64,000 nucleotides of DNA from Flintibacter muris (GCF_943192995.1 NZ_CALPCP010000011.1:35338-99337); one strand, 5' to 3'. Shown: positions 41,812 to 50,280, counted from the stretch's first letter. Notes: generated from the sequence alone by a model not told the origin. Program-made: numbers and translations.

Positions 41812-41863
41812 CCTTGTGGCGGGGAAACCCGCCCTTTTTCTTCGCCCTTTCTACATGGGGTAT

Positions 41864-41987
41864 AACCGCCGCCGCGTCCACCGTTTTCGTCCGTTTCCGC
41901 CGTGATTTTGTGGCGGTAACGTGTTTTAATATGAAAGCTGGCAGGCTTTTTCGATCAGCTGAGGGGCGGCACGTTGACGTGCCGCCC
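41864..41987. repeat. 124-bp direct repeat, copy A
   Basis: It matches 43021-43144 over its full length without gaps, with a few substitutions. It includes GATTTTGTGGCGGTAACGTG and ends in a perfect hairpin (GGGGCGGCACGT with its complement, 41963-41988). Confidence 0.85.
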
Positions 41988-41993
41988 CAATAC

Positions 41994-42407
41994 TTAATCT
42001 CGCAAAGCGTTACCGTTTGCGTCAACAGAAATTTTTCCGGTAAGGATAAAAATGCCATCGACCAGGCCCCAAATTCCAGAAATGACCGGCCCCACGAAGA
42101 CGAAAGCCCCTACTGTTGCAAGCAGAATATGGATAATGGCTTTTTTGGTATTTCCAAGGTAAAAATCGTGTATTCCCAAACCGCCCAGAAAAATCCCAAG
42201 CAGACCCGCAACCAATTTTGACTTAGCGTTTTCCGATGCGTTTGTATTTGCAAGAGAGCACCCACAGCTTAAACATACAGCCGCAACTGGATTTGTTTCT
42301 TTCCCACAGTGTGGACAATAGAAATTTCCAGTACCTTTGGATACTCCGCATTTTACGCATACAACCGCATTTTGGTTCATTTCATTCCCGCAATTTCTGC
42401 AATACAT
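41994..42407 (-). CDS. Double zinc-ribbon protein with TM2 domain
   Basis: A 137-residue protein. Two C-x-x-C zinc ribbons lie at the N-terminus (YCRNCG/CVKCG and YCPHCG/CLSCG, residues ~2-50). A TM2 domain follows with two membrane helices (LLGIFLGGLGIHDFYLGN ~72-89, and ~95-125). ATG 42407 follows AAGGAG by seven bases. Such proteins are common membrane-linked accessories in Firmicutes with no firm function. It lies between two 124-bp direct repeats with an XRE gene. Confidence 0.85.
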   Translation of the reverse strand: MYCRNCGNEMNQNAVVCVKCGVSKGTGNFYCPHCGKETNPVAAVCLSCGCSLANTNASENAKSKLVAGLLGIFLGGLGIHDFYLGNTKKAIIHILLATVGAFVFVGPVISGIWGLVDGIFILTGKISVDANGNALRD

Positions 42408-42614
42408 AGTCTCGCTCCTTTTCATTCTCCCACGTCTAATGGGTTATTTTTATCTATCTGTCATGGTCTTGCTAACAGTCACGCACCAAAACTGATTATA
42501 CTCTGATTTAATGCTAATTGCAAGAAAAATCTTTATATTTCTATCAATTAGCGTGTTTAATTTCTGGCTGTATGCTGTAAAATCTATCAATAAGGCAGTC
42601 GAGGGTGTAATACT

Positions 42615-42974
42615 ATGGATTTAACTCTTATGGGCAGCAAAATCAAGTCGGAACGGAAACGGCTTAACCTGACGTTGGAAACGTTATCAGAACAGGTGGG
42701 AATATCCAGAAACTACCTTTGGGAAATAGAGGCCGGACGCAAGGCCCCCGCATTGAATACACTTTTCAATTTAGGTGTTACACTCAATGTGTCTATCGAC
42801 TATTTGTTAGGGGCCTGCGCCGAAAAGAAAAGCATTAGCAGCAATTCTCCCGTGACAGAGCGCGATTTAGAGATTGCACGGATTATGAAAACACTAAATG
42901 GGTATGAAATAAAGGAGTTATCGTTAATATCTGATGTGATACACGATTTTTCAAGATACTTTGAACAGAAATAG
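42615..42974 (+). CDS. XRE-family regulator
   Basis: A 119-residue protein with an N-terminal helix-turn-helix (LTLETLSEQVGISRNYLWEIE, ~19-39), a typical N-V-S-I-D-Y-L-L end of the domain (~64-71) and a helical C-terminal part. GAGGGTG precedes ATG 42615. It sits between the 124-bp repeats and is divergent from the TM2 gene. A terminator overlaps its stop codon region. Confidence 0.83.
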   Translation: MDLTLMGSKIKSERKRLNLTLETLSEQVGISRNYLWEIEAGRKAPALNTLFNLGVTLNVSIDYLLGACAEKKSISSNSPVTERDLEIARIMKTLNGYEIKELSLISDVIHDFSRYFEQK

Positions 42975-43005
42975 CAAGCGCGGCTACTGGAAAGCCGCGC
43001 TTGCT
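42973..43005 (+). terminator. Terminator after the XRE gene
   Basis: AGCAAGCGCGGCT pairs perfectly with AGCCGCGCTTGCT around a 7-base loop, starting at the stop codon. Confidence 0.7.
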
Positions 43006-43020
43006 TTGGCTACGAGGAAC

Positions 43021-43144
43021 AACCACCGCCGCGTCCGCCGTTTTCGTCCGCGTCCGCCGTGATTTTGTGGCGGTAACGTGTTTTAACATGAAAGCTGGCA
43101 GGCTTTTTCGATCAGTTGCAGGGCGGCACGTTGACGTGCCGCCC
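43021..43144. repeat. 124-bp direct repeat, copy B
   Basis: The same orientation and length as copy A at 41864-41987. The two enclose about 1.0 kb with the TM2 and XRE genes. Confidence 0.85.
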
Positions 43145-43157
43145 TGCTATATCGCCG

Positions 43158-43694
43158 TTACTTCTTTTCGTATGTCACTTCAAGGCCATTATCTGGATGA
43201 TAGGTCCAAGATACTTTGTATTTATCATTTTCCTCGCTTTGACGCCCCATTAAGGCGGTGGTTTTTATCATTTTGGAGTATACAGAGCCATTAAAACCTA
43301 ACTGTTCGTTTGCATATCGAATTGCTTTCAGTGCATTCTCCTGTGTGCTGGGAAGCAGGAGGGCCACCACGGCATCATCCATGTTTTCGTATGTATCGGG
43401 ATATGTATCAATGGTAAAATAGTTGCCGCTTCCGCTAACTATACCTGCAATGTGAAGGCACTCGTCTCTTACCTTTTCAAATTTAGACTTATGGAGGAAA
43501 GCAAATGCAACGGCAATGACTACAACGGCGATTACACCCAAGATGGCAAGCTTATTCTTAGCGAATTTTGGCATTAATGCTGCCAGTTTTCCCGCGCCGC
43601 CTTTGGCTGCTGGAGCAGCATTCGTCTTATCATCTGGGGAAACCATAGAAACACTTTCCTTCTGCTCAGAATTAACATTCATTTTATCATCCAT
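43158..43694 (-). CDS. Membrane-anchored hypothetical protein
   Basis: A 178-residue protein. A soluble Asn/Ala/Lys-rich N-terminus precedes one membrane helix (LAILGVIAVVVIAVAFAFL, ~49-67), then a C-terminal domain of ~110 residues ending in strand-rich sequence. ATG 43694 has AAGGAG eight bases upstream. I do not recognise the family. It follows repeat copy B and is probably cargo of the same region. Confidence 0.68.
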   Translation of the reverse strand: MDDKMNVNSEQKESVSMVSPDDKTNAAPAAKGGAGKLAALMPKFAKNKLAILGVIAVVVIAVAFAFLHKSKFEKVRDECLHIAGIVSGSGNYFTIDTYPDTYENMDDAVVALLLPSTQENALKAIRYANEQLGFNGSVYSKMIKTTALMGRQSEENDKYKVSWTYHPDNGLEVTYEKK

Positions 43695-43813
43695 AACCAA
43701 TTCTCCTTCTTTAATAGTACTCCTTTTCCATCTGTGTGGTTTTTCTTTGATACCTCCTGTAATGTAAACTGATATCTTTAGTGATATCTAATTGCATTGT
43801 ACTTTGTACCTCT

Positions 43814-43999
43814 TTGTCAAGCTATAATTCATTACAGATTAAGAGGCGCGGCGAGGATGGGAACAAGGTTATTACCATTCGGATTAGAGTAGATATCCTT
43901 GACGCACTGGACAAAATTGCGGCGGAAACAAACCGTTCGCGCAATGAGCTTATCAACATCATTCTAAGGTATGGAGTGCAAAATATGGAACTTGAATAG
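43814..43999 (+). CDS. Ribbon-helix-helix (Arc/CopG-like) protein, start uncertain
   Basis: About 50-60 residues with the clear pattern K-V-I-T-I-R-I-R-V (beta strand), then two helices LDALDKIAAETNRSRNELIN, as in Arc-type repressors. No good start codon or ribosome site is visible; TTG 43814 is a placeholder. The 5' end may have been lost. It would bind DNA as a dimer. Confidence 0.5.
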   Translation: MSSYNSLQIKRRGEDGNKVITIRIRVDILDALDKIAAETNRSRNELINIILRYGVQNMELE

Positions 44000-44089
44000 C
44001 TGGCAGGGGACAAAATAAAATACAATTTTTATCAATAGTAGCATACTTGACATGGGAAAACAATTAACTGGCTGCATAGCATTCCAACA

Positions 44090-44128
44090 AAAAACACAAG
44101 GAACGCTTTTTGCGCCCCTTGTGTTTTT
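44090..44128 (+). terminator. Terminator after the RHH gene
   Basis: AAAAACACAAGG pairs with CCTTGTGTTTTT around a 15-base loop, and the stem itself ends in T. Confidence 0.75.
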
Positions 44129-44251
44129 ATTTGCTGTTCCTGCCGTTTTTGCGCGTTTTTCCTCGCGATTTTGTGTCGAATAGAAAAAGTGTCAGAAACT
44201 GGTGCGGATAATAAATTTGAGATTTTCCCGAAATTATCTCCTGCATTTCAT

Positions 44252-44407
44252 TTATACTTTGATAAATACCATTCGCGGCTGTCCGTCATCCGCACTCTGA
44301 TAATATCTGGAACTGCCTGCTTTACATGACGATTTATATTCTGCGTCTGCCCGCAGCAGGCAGTCCGGGCCGGAATTGGCCCCTGTCTTGGCGTCACCCC
44401 ATTTGCT
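44252..44407 (-). other. Possible 3' remnant of a gene
   Basis: A minus-strand open frame of about 50 codons without a start contains G-P-D-C-L-L-R-A-D-A-E-Y and ends Q-P-R-M-V-F-I-K-V. The composition looks coding, but I cannot name a family. It may be the last trace of the inserted element at its right edge. The rest of the 44129-44468 gap holds only the inverted repeat at 44395-44439. Confidence 0.3.
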
Positions 44408-44439
44408 GGATTGTTAACCGGGTTCCAGCAAATGGGGTG
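44395..44439. repeat. Perfect 15-bp inverted repeat near the right edge of the mosaic region
   Basis: CACCCCATTTGCTGG and its exact complement are 15 bases apart. There is no strong T tract. It lies 30 bases beyond the ComFB gene stop and could end that transcript. Confidence 0.55.
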
Positions 44440-44468
44440 TCTTCATTTTGCAGGCGTTTATTGTAAAG

Positions 44469-45692
44469 TCAATCTTCTTTGCGGTTGTGGTGGGGGTGGT
44501 CCATAACGGTTTTACAGGCACGGGTGAGCTGGGCAAAAATGGTGGAGTTAAAGCGGCCCTCGTAGACGGTGAGCATGGGAATGCGGTCCAGCTTGGACAG
44601 CACCACATATTTGGGCACCAGGTTGGTAAGGGTAAGGGCCTTGACATCCGCCAGACACTGCTTGCAGGTGCACAGACCGAATTTTTTCATATATCCCGGA
44701 GCCTTTTCCTCCACCAGCACCTCCATGATGTTTGTGTAAGACACATCCTCTTCCTCCTGGGGGTTGGGGGCTGGCTTAGGGGCGGGAACGGACTCATTGA
44801 CAGGGGCGGGCTTGTCCACAGGAGCATTGGCGGCAGCCAGAAGTTTTTCTATTTCCTCCTGGTTCATCTTGCCGCCGGAGGGTGCAGAGGGCGCGGGCGG
44901 TTCGGGCGCAGGGGCGGGCTCTTCCGCGGGGGCATTGGCGGCGGCCAGAAGTTTTTCAATTTCCCCCTGGCTCATCTTGCCGCCGGAGGGTGCAGAGGGC
45001 GCAGGCGGTTCGGGCGCAGGGGCGGGAGCGGGTTCGTCTGCGGGGGCATTGGCGGCAGCCAGCAGCTTTTCAATTTCCTCCTGGCTCATCTTGCCGCCGG
45101 AGGGTGCAGAGGGCGCGGGCGGTTCGGGCACAGGGGCGGGAGCGGGCTCGTCTGCGGGGGCGTTGGCGGCAGACAGCAGCTTTTCGATCTCCTCCTGGCT
45201 CATCTTGCCGCCGGAGGGTGCAGAGGGCGCGGGCGGTTCGGGCACAGGGGCGGGAGCGGGCTCGTCTACGGGGGCGTTGGCGGCAGCCAGGAGCTTTTCG
45301 ATCTCATCCTGACTCATTTTGCCGGCCGAGGTGGCAGGGGACGCGGGGGGCTGTTGTGTGATGGGCAGTTCCGATGCCACTGGGGGCACCTCCTCAATGG
45401 TAGATTGTGTGGGCTGTTGAGCCGCCGGCTGGGCGGCGGGTTCCTCCTCCAGCTCCTCCTCCAGGGCACGCTGGATCTGTTGGGACAGATTGTCGTCATT
45501 GGCCTGGGCCACCTCCAGAATGGGGGGGAGCAGAGGACGGGAGGGCGCGGAGGTGGAGGGTTCCGTGGCGGCCTCTGCCGGGGAAGTCTCCTCGCCGGCG
45601 GGGGCGCCCTCTCTGGGGGCACCGGGGGCGGTGAGAAGGTTTAATACATGGGCGGTTTTGTTGCCTTTGGCATTTTTCTTGTTTGCAGCCAT
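44469..45692 (-). CDS. ComFB-domain protein with five FliM-like docking repeats
   Basis: A 407-residue protein. Residues 1-120 are low-complexity with a small acidic helix (DDNLSQQIQRALEEELEEE). Five units of 36-38 residues follow (~125-300), each with K-M-S-Q-E-E-I-E-K-L-L-A-A-A-N plus a Pro/Ala linker; motif starts are at 126, 164, 202, 240 and 276. The C-terminus (~318-400) is a ComFB domain (VLVEEKAPGYMKKFGLCTCKQCLADVKALTL, split by a Cys pair). The repeats mimic the conserved N-terminal S-Q-x-E-I-D-x-L-L peptide of FliM/FliY. It follows a ParA ATPase after 20 bases and is divergent from fliD. A flagellar regulatory scaffold is inferred. Confidence 0.85.
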   Translation of the reverse strand: MAANKKNAKGNKTAHVLNLLTAPGAPREGAPAGEETSPAEAATEPSTSAPSRPLLPPILEVAQANDDNLSQQIQRALEEELEEEPAAQPAAQQPTQSTIEEVPPVASELPITQQPPASPATSAGKMSQDEIEKLLAAANAPVDEPAPAPVPEPPAPSAPSGGKMSQEEIEKLLSAANAPADEPAPAPVPEPPAPSAPSGGKMSQEEIEKLLAAANAPADEPAPAPAPEPPAPSAPSGGKMSQGEIEKLLAAANAPAEEPAPAPEPPAPSAPSGGKMNQEEIEKLLAAANAPVDKPAPVNESVPAPKPAPNPQEEEDVSYTNIMEVLVEEKAPGYMKKFGLCTCKQCLADVKALTLTNLVPKYVVLSKLDRIPMLTVYEGRFNSTIFAQLTRACKTVMDHPHHNRKED

Positions 45693-45715
45693 GAAAACGG
45701 CTCCTTTCCGAAGTT

Positions 45716-46495
45716 TCAGGAGTTAGGGAATGTGGGGTCGTACATACGGGCAATCTCGTTGATGAGCAGCCGGAAGTCCCGGGCCACTTTGGACTCCGGG
45801 GCGTAGGACAGTACGCTCTCCCCGTGGGCGGGGGCCTCGGCCACCGCCACGCCGGAGCGGATACGGGACTGGAACACCTTGGTGTCCAGCTGCTGGGCAA
45901 TCTGCTCAGTCATTTCCAGCACCTCACGGTTGAGGGTAAAGCGTTGGTTGAACTTGTTCAGCACAATGCCCAGCACCCGCAGGCGGGAGTTGTAGCACCG
46001 GCGGACTGTATCGATAGTCTCCCGGATCTGAGACACGCCCAGCAGGCTGAGTATCTCCGGGGCCATGGGGATGACCAGGCCGTCGGCGGCCACATAGGCG
46101 TTTACCGTCAGCACGTTGAGGGCGGGAGGCGTGTCGATAATGATATAGTCATAGTCCTCCGCCACCTCCGCCAGGGCGTTTTTCAGCAAAAACTCCCGGC
46201 CGGGCCGGTTAAATTCCAGCTCAGCGGCAGACAGCAGGATGTTGGAGGGCAGGATATCCCCGCAGTCAGACTCCATAACGGCGTCTTTAATACTCTGAGC
46301 GCCCTTCAATACGTCGTAGATAGTGGCACAGTTTTCAATATCCAACCCCAGGCAGAAACCCAGACTGCCCTGGGGGTCCAGATCGACGCCCAGTACCCGG
46401 GCGCCTCTGCTGTGCAGGCCGTCCATCAGGGCGCTGGACGTGGTGGTTTTTCCCACGCCGCCCTTCTGGTTGGTGATAGTGATGATAGCGGACAA
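45716..46495 (-). CDS. ParA/MinD-type ATPase next to flagellar genes
   Basis: A 259-residue deviant Walker ATPase. N-Q-K-G-G-V-G-K-T-T is near residue 10, V-D-L-D-P-Q-G-S near 38 and I-I-D-T-P-P-A at ~117. TTG 46495 is the likely start, with GGAGGAG just upstream; an ATG at 46510 would precede that site. It is unlike the element-borne ParA at 38032. No parB is adjacent. Its operon partner carries FliM-like motifs, so it may position or count flagella or chemosensory parts, as FlhG or ParC do elsewhere. This is inference. Confidence 0.85.
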   Translation of the reverse strand: MSAIITITNQKGGVGKTTTSSALMDGLHSRGARVLGVDLDPQGSLGFCLGLDIENCATIYDVLKGAQSIKDAVMESDCGDILPSNILLSAAELEFNRPGREFLLKNALAEVAEDYDYIIIDTPPALNVLTVNAYVAADGLVIPMAPEILSLLGVSQIRETIDTVRRCYNSRLRVLGIVLNKFNQRFTLNREVLEMTEQIAQQLDTKVFQSRIRSGVAVAEAPAHGESVLSYAPESKVARDFRLLINEIARMYDPTFPNS

Positions 46496-46533
46496 ACGAT
46501 CTCCTCCCATTAAAATCTTTCTCTGAGAGCTAT

Positions 46534-46560
46534 TAACTTAATCATACTACATGCCGATAA
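46534..46560 (+). promoter_or_regulatory. Sigma-28 (SigD/FliA) promoter of fliD
   Basis: TAAC (46534-46537), 15 bp and GCCGATAA (46553-46560) fit the flagellar sigma-28 consensus TAAA-N15-GCCGATAA. The site is 80 bases before fliD. Confidence 0.75.
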
Positions 46561-46639
46561 AAAAGTACAGAGTATTTTTGCGTTCAATTTCAATAAAAAA
46601 CCGTTAGAATACAGATACAAGACGGAAGGAGCGATTACT

Positions 46640-49477
46640 ATGGCCTCTATTAGCGGAGCAACAAGCAGCAATACAGTCAGCAGTCTGATGAACAGCGCGA
46701 ACATGATCAGCGGCCTGGCCAGCGGCCTGGACACAGAAGGCATGATCGAAAGCCTGGTTCAAAGCTATCAAACAAAAATTAATACGCTGAATCAGAAGGT
46801 AACCAAGGTGGAGTGGAAGCAGGACGCCTACCGGAGCATTATCAGCAAATTGGTGGGGTTCAGCAATAAGTACACCTCCTACACCTCCAGCAGCAACCTG
46901 GCCTCCCCCAGTTTCTTCAACAGCGCCGTGAAGGTGAGTACCCTGGGCCTGTTTGCCGACCGGGTGTCCGCCAGCGGCAAGACCAACAGCGAAATTTCCC
47001 TGGACCGGGTGTCTCAGCTGGCCACCGCCGCCCAGTACCGGACTTCCAGCAATCTCAAGGCGGGAGACGGCAAGAGCATTGAGGCCGAAGAGGGCGTTGA
47101 CCTGATTAACGGCACCACCGAGCTGGGCAAGCTGGGCGGCAGCCTGACACTGACCTACGGCACCAAAACCGTCAGCATCCAGTTTAACCAGGTGAAGGAT
47201 GTTGAGGCTTTGAAGGAGATTAAAGAGAAAAACGCGGGGATCAGCGAGGATGAGGCTCTGGGCAAGCTCATTGAGCAGAAGCTGGCCGACCAAAAGATTA
47301 CCTTTAGCAGCGGCGTCGCGGAGACCGCCAATCAGCGCATTAAGGTTGATGTCAATGACGGGCAGATCTCCTTCAGTGAGCTGGGCAACGCGGGCAACGG
47401 GCTGTATATTTCCGGAGCCAGCGGCAATGTGGCCAGCGTCCTGGGGCTGGACCTGGAAGACGCCAGCGAGACTCGGCCCACCTCCTTCAGTCTGTCCGGC
47501 GGCATGCGCGACAGCCTGACCCAGGATGTAAAAAATTCGGAGTATCTGTCCGGTAAGACCATGAATCTGAGCCTGGACGGCACCACCAAGCAGATCACCA
47601 TGCCCACCATTAAGGACGGCAAGCTGGTGGATGCTGACGGCAACGCCCTCAAGGATGCCAACGGCAATGACATCTCAGAGCTGAACGCGGATAACTACAC
47701 CAAGGCGCTGAACGAGGCGGTGCAGAAGGCTTTTAAGGGCAGCAAGATCACCGTGACAAACGCTGATGAGACAGGGGACAGCCTCAAGCTGCGCTTTGAC
47801 GTGCAGGAGGGCTCCGACCTGATTATCAATACCGACGTGGGCAGTGCCCTGGGTATCGGCAAGACGGCCACCAGCTATCTCAACACCAGCAAGACTCTGG
47901 GTGAGCTGCTGGGAGACAAGCTGGGCCAGAACATGACCCAGGCCTATGAGCGGGACGAAAACGGCAAGTATAAGCTGGATGAAAACGGCAATAAGATCCT
48001 GCGCACAGACGACAATGGCGACCCAATGTACGACTTTGAGATCAACGGCGTAGTGGTGGGCAGCTACTCCAAGAACAGCACCCTGGCCGAGGTCATGTCC
48101 GACATTAACGGCAACTCCGAGGCCGCTATGCAGGTCAGCTACTCTCAGACCACCAAGAACTTCCTGTTCACTTCAAAGGAGACCGGCGTAGAGAGCGAGA
48201 TCAGCTTTGGCGAGGGCCTGGCCCAGGCCATGTTCGGCTCGACTGAGGTCATCGACCACAGCAGCAGCAGCTTTGCCGACGCCTATGGCATTGATTGGCT
48301 GGAAGACGGCGATAGCGCGAAGTTCACATTTGCGATACCCGGAGACAGCCACATTGAATTTGATATCACAAAGGATACCACGCTTGGAGACGTGGTGGAT
48401 CAGCTGAACGGGTCTGCGCTTAATACAGACTATACCTTTGCCTACAACAAATACACAGGCCAGATTGAGGCGAAGGACAAAAAGAGCGGCGCGCAGGCTG
48501 AGCTCAATATAACAGATCGGGATGGCGACGAGGTGAAGTTCGACACCAGCTACGCCCCCAATATCTCCTATACCCCCGGCCAGGACGCCAAGTTTACCGT
48601 TACCGTCAACGGCGAGCAGAAGGAGATGACCCGCAGCTCCAACACGGTGACCATCGACGGGCTGTCCATCACCATGAAGGACGTGTTCGACGGCTACAAG
48701 AGCGAGGACGGCAAGGAGGACGCCGTGACCAGTGCGGGCAAGCCTCAAAACGCCGTCACCTTTAAGAGCACCACCGACTCCGACAAGATTGTGGACGCCG
48801 TGAAGACCATGATCGACGACTACAACACCATGATGGCCGAGATCAAGTCGGCCTACTCCACCCTGCCCTACCAGAAGTCTGACGGCACCTTTGCCGGCTA
48901 CGAGCCGCTGACCGAAGACGACCGGGCCGGCATGTCGGAGAGCGCCATCGAGCGCTACGAGGAGAAGGCCAAACAGGGTATCCTCTTCGGTGACCGGAAC
49001 CTGTCCGCCCTCTATGACAAGATGCGCAACGCCTTTGCCGGCACAAACGAGGCGGCCCTGCGCTCTATGGGTATCACCATCAGCTATTCCATCAGTGACG
49101 GCGTTCAGGCCGTGACTCTGGACGAGGATAAGCTGCGCGCCGCCCTGGAAAGCGACCCGGAGAAGGTAACTGAGACCTTTACCGGTGAAAACGGCGTGAT
49201 GCAGAGCATGAAGAACACTCTGGATACCTACGCCAAGACCACCGGCGAGCCCAAGGGTATCCTGATTCAGCAGGCCGGCAGCTCCCTGAGCTCCCTGTCC
49301 CTGATGAACAATGCGTGGCAGAAGGAAATTGAAAACTACAACACGCAGATTGAAAAATGGCAGGATAAGCTGACCAGCCAGGTAGAGCGCTACACCAGCC
49401 AGTTCAGCCGCCTGGAGCTGCTGATTCAGCAGATGAACTCCCAGAGCTCCACCCTGGCGGGCATGATGGGCGGCTAA
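46640..49477 (+). CDS. fliD: Flagellar filament capping protein FliD
   Basis: A 945-residue secreted protein that caps the growing filament and folds flagellin. The N-terminal D0/D1 region has GLASGLDTEGMIESLVQSYQ (~30-50) and W-K-Q-D-A-Y-R-S. The C-terminal coiled coil (ENYNTQIEKWQDKLTSQVER) ends in S-T-L-A-G-M-M-G-G. The middle is unusually long, including Asp/Asn/Gly-rich DGNALKDANGND-like and DENGKYKLDENGNK-like stretches, so the exposed domains are enlarged. GGAAGGAG precedes the ATG, and a sigma-28 promoter lies upstream. fliS follows after 24 bases. Confidence 0.93.
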   Translation: MASISGATSSNTVSSLMNSANMISGLASGLDTEGMIESLVQSYQTKINTLNQKVTKVEWKQDAYRSIISKLVGFSNKYTSYTSSSNLASPSFFNSAVKVSTLGLFADRVSASGKTNSEISLDRVSQLATAAQYRTSSNLKAGDGKSIEAEEGVDLINGTTELGKLGGSLTLTYGTKTVSIQFNQVKDVEALKEIKEKNAGISEDEALGKLIEQKLADQKITFSSGVAETANQRIKVDVNDGQISFSELGNAGNGLYISGASGNVASVLGLDLEDASETRPTSFSLSGGMRDSLTQDVKNSEYLSGKTMNLSLDGTTKQITMPTIKDGKLVDADGNALKDANGNDISELNADNYTKALNEAVQKAFKGSKITVTNADETGDSLKLRFDVQEGSDLIINTDVGSALGIGKTATSYLNTSKTLGELLGDKLGQNMTQAYERDENGKYKLDENGNKILRTDDNGDPMYDFEINGVVVGSYSKNSTLAEVMSDINGNSEAAMQVSYSQTTKNFLFTSKETGVESEISFGEGLAQAMFGSTEVIDHSSSSFADAYGIDWLEDGDSAKFTFAIPGDSHIEFDITKDTTLGDVVDQLNGSALNTDYTFAYNKYTGQIEAKDKKSGAQAELNITDRDGDEVKFDTSYAPNISYTPGQDAKFTVTVNGEQKEMTRSSNTVTIDGLSITMKDVFDGYKSEDGKEDAVTSAGKPQNAVTFKSTTDSDKIVDAVKTMIDDYNTMMAEIKSAYSTLPYQKSDGTFAGYEPLTEDDRAGMSESAIERYEEKAKQGILFGDRNLSALYDKMRNAFAGTNEAALRSMGITISYSISDGVQAVTLDEDKLRAALESDPEKVTETFTGENGVMQSMKNTLDTYAKTTGEPKGILIQQAGSSLSSLSLMNNAWQKEIENYNTQIEKWQDKLTSQVERYTSQFSRLELLIQQMNSQSSTLAGMMGG

Positions 49478-49501
49478 TGCCGCAAGAAAGGATAATCGTA
49501 C

Positions 49502-49888
49502 ATGGACGCAAGAGGTTATCAGCAATATAAACAGCAGTCCATCAACTCTATGACCCCGGGGGAATTGCTGCTGCTGCTCTATGATGAGCTGGTCAAACGC
49601 AGCACCTTGGCCTCTATTGCCTGGGATAAGCAGGACTGGCCTACCTTTGAGGCGGCGCTGGACCGCTGTACCGATATTGTCAACTACCTGGATGAGACGC
49701 TGGACCGCCAGTATCCCATCAGCCGGGATTTAAGCCGGATGTACGACTACTTTACCTATGAGCTGGGGCGTGTCAAAATCGGCAGAAACAAGAAGGAGCT
49801 GGAGCGGCTGCGCCCCATGCTGGCCGATATGCGGGACACCTTCCGCGCCGCAGAACGCAACAGCGGCGGGCAGGAGCGCCGGGCATGA
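49502..49888 (+). CDS. fliS: Flagellin export chaperone FliS
   Basis: A 128-residue helical cytoplasmic chaperone that holds flagellin before export. The start GYQQYKQQSINSMTPGELLLLLYDELVKR is diagnostic (shown here in two parts of the helix, residues 5-20 and 21-33). The length is normal. It lies 24 bases after fliD, and its stop overlaps the next start (ATGA). Flagellin itself is not in this window. Confidence 0.93.
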   Translation: MDARGYQQYKQQSINSMTPGELLLLLYDELVKRSTLASIAWDKQDWPTFEAALDRCTDIVNYLDETLDRQYPISRDLSRMYDYFTYELGRVKIGRNKKELERLRPMLADMRDTFRAAERNSGGQERRA

Positions 49889-50280
49889 CAAAGGGAGATT
49901 GGCTGGATCTGGCCGTGCTGGAGCGGAAAAAGTATAACTGCCTGTCTGAGGTGATGGATTTGAGCCGGCAGATGGGCGAGGCGCTGGACCGCAGTGATGA
50001 TGTGTCGGTGCGCATGCTGCTGGCCCTGCGGGAGGACCCTCTGGTCCAGCTGCAGGAGCTGAAACAGGCCATCAACATGAAAAAGGAGAGCCTGTCCCCG
50101 GAGGATCGGGAGCGGGTATCCGCTCTTGGTCAGGGGGCCTCCCCCAAGGGGGAGGAGGAGACCACCTACCACAGCCAGGCAGGCGCTGCCCGCCGCCTGC
50201 TGGAGCGGATTGTGGAGCTGGATGAACGGCTGAACCGCCGTCTGGCCGGCAAAAATTCCTTCTACGAGCAGAAAAAATAA
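49885..50280 (+). CDS. FlgN/FliT-like flagellar chaperone candidate
   Basis: A 131-residue, largely helical acidic/basic protein coupled to fliS by a 4-base overlap. Size, position and composition match the FlgN/FliT class of export chaperones, but no strict signature is visible. Residues ~95-131 form a likely amphipathic coil ending in FYEQKK. It ends the fliD-fliS operon at a terminator. Confidence 0.65.
   Translation: MTKGDWLDLAVLERKKYNCLSEVMDLSRQMGEALDRSDDVSVRMLLALREDPLVQLQELKQAINMKKESLSPEDRERVSALGQGASPKGEEETTYHSQAGAARRLLERIVELDERLNRRLAGKNSFYEQKK

Noticed and set aside
41864..43144. Pair of repeats considered as CRISPR or as attachment sites of a large element
   Set aside because: Only two copies, 124 bp long, with coding sequence between them. 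No integrase lies inside, so attachment-site status is not supported.
26592..44460. Prophage
   Set aside because: No capsid, terminase, tail or lysis genes were found. The intact genes are of conjugative-element and plasmid-maintenance type.
26592..44468. Flanking direct repeats that would mark the attachment site of the inserted region
   Set aside because: Comparing the two edges by eye, I found no convincing repeat longer than a few bases. The edges may have been deleted.
44790..45320. Regular ~114-bp repeats that could be mistaken for a CRISPR array
   Set aside because: The repeats keep one minus-strand reading frame and encode the 36-38 residue protein units. There are no conserved short repeats with unique spacers.
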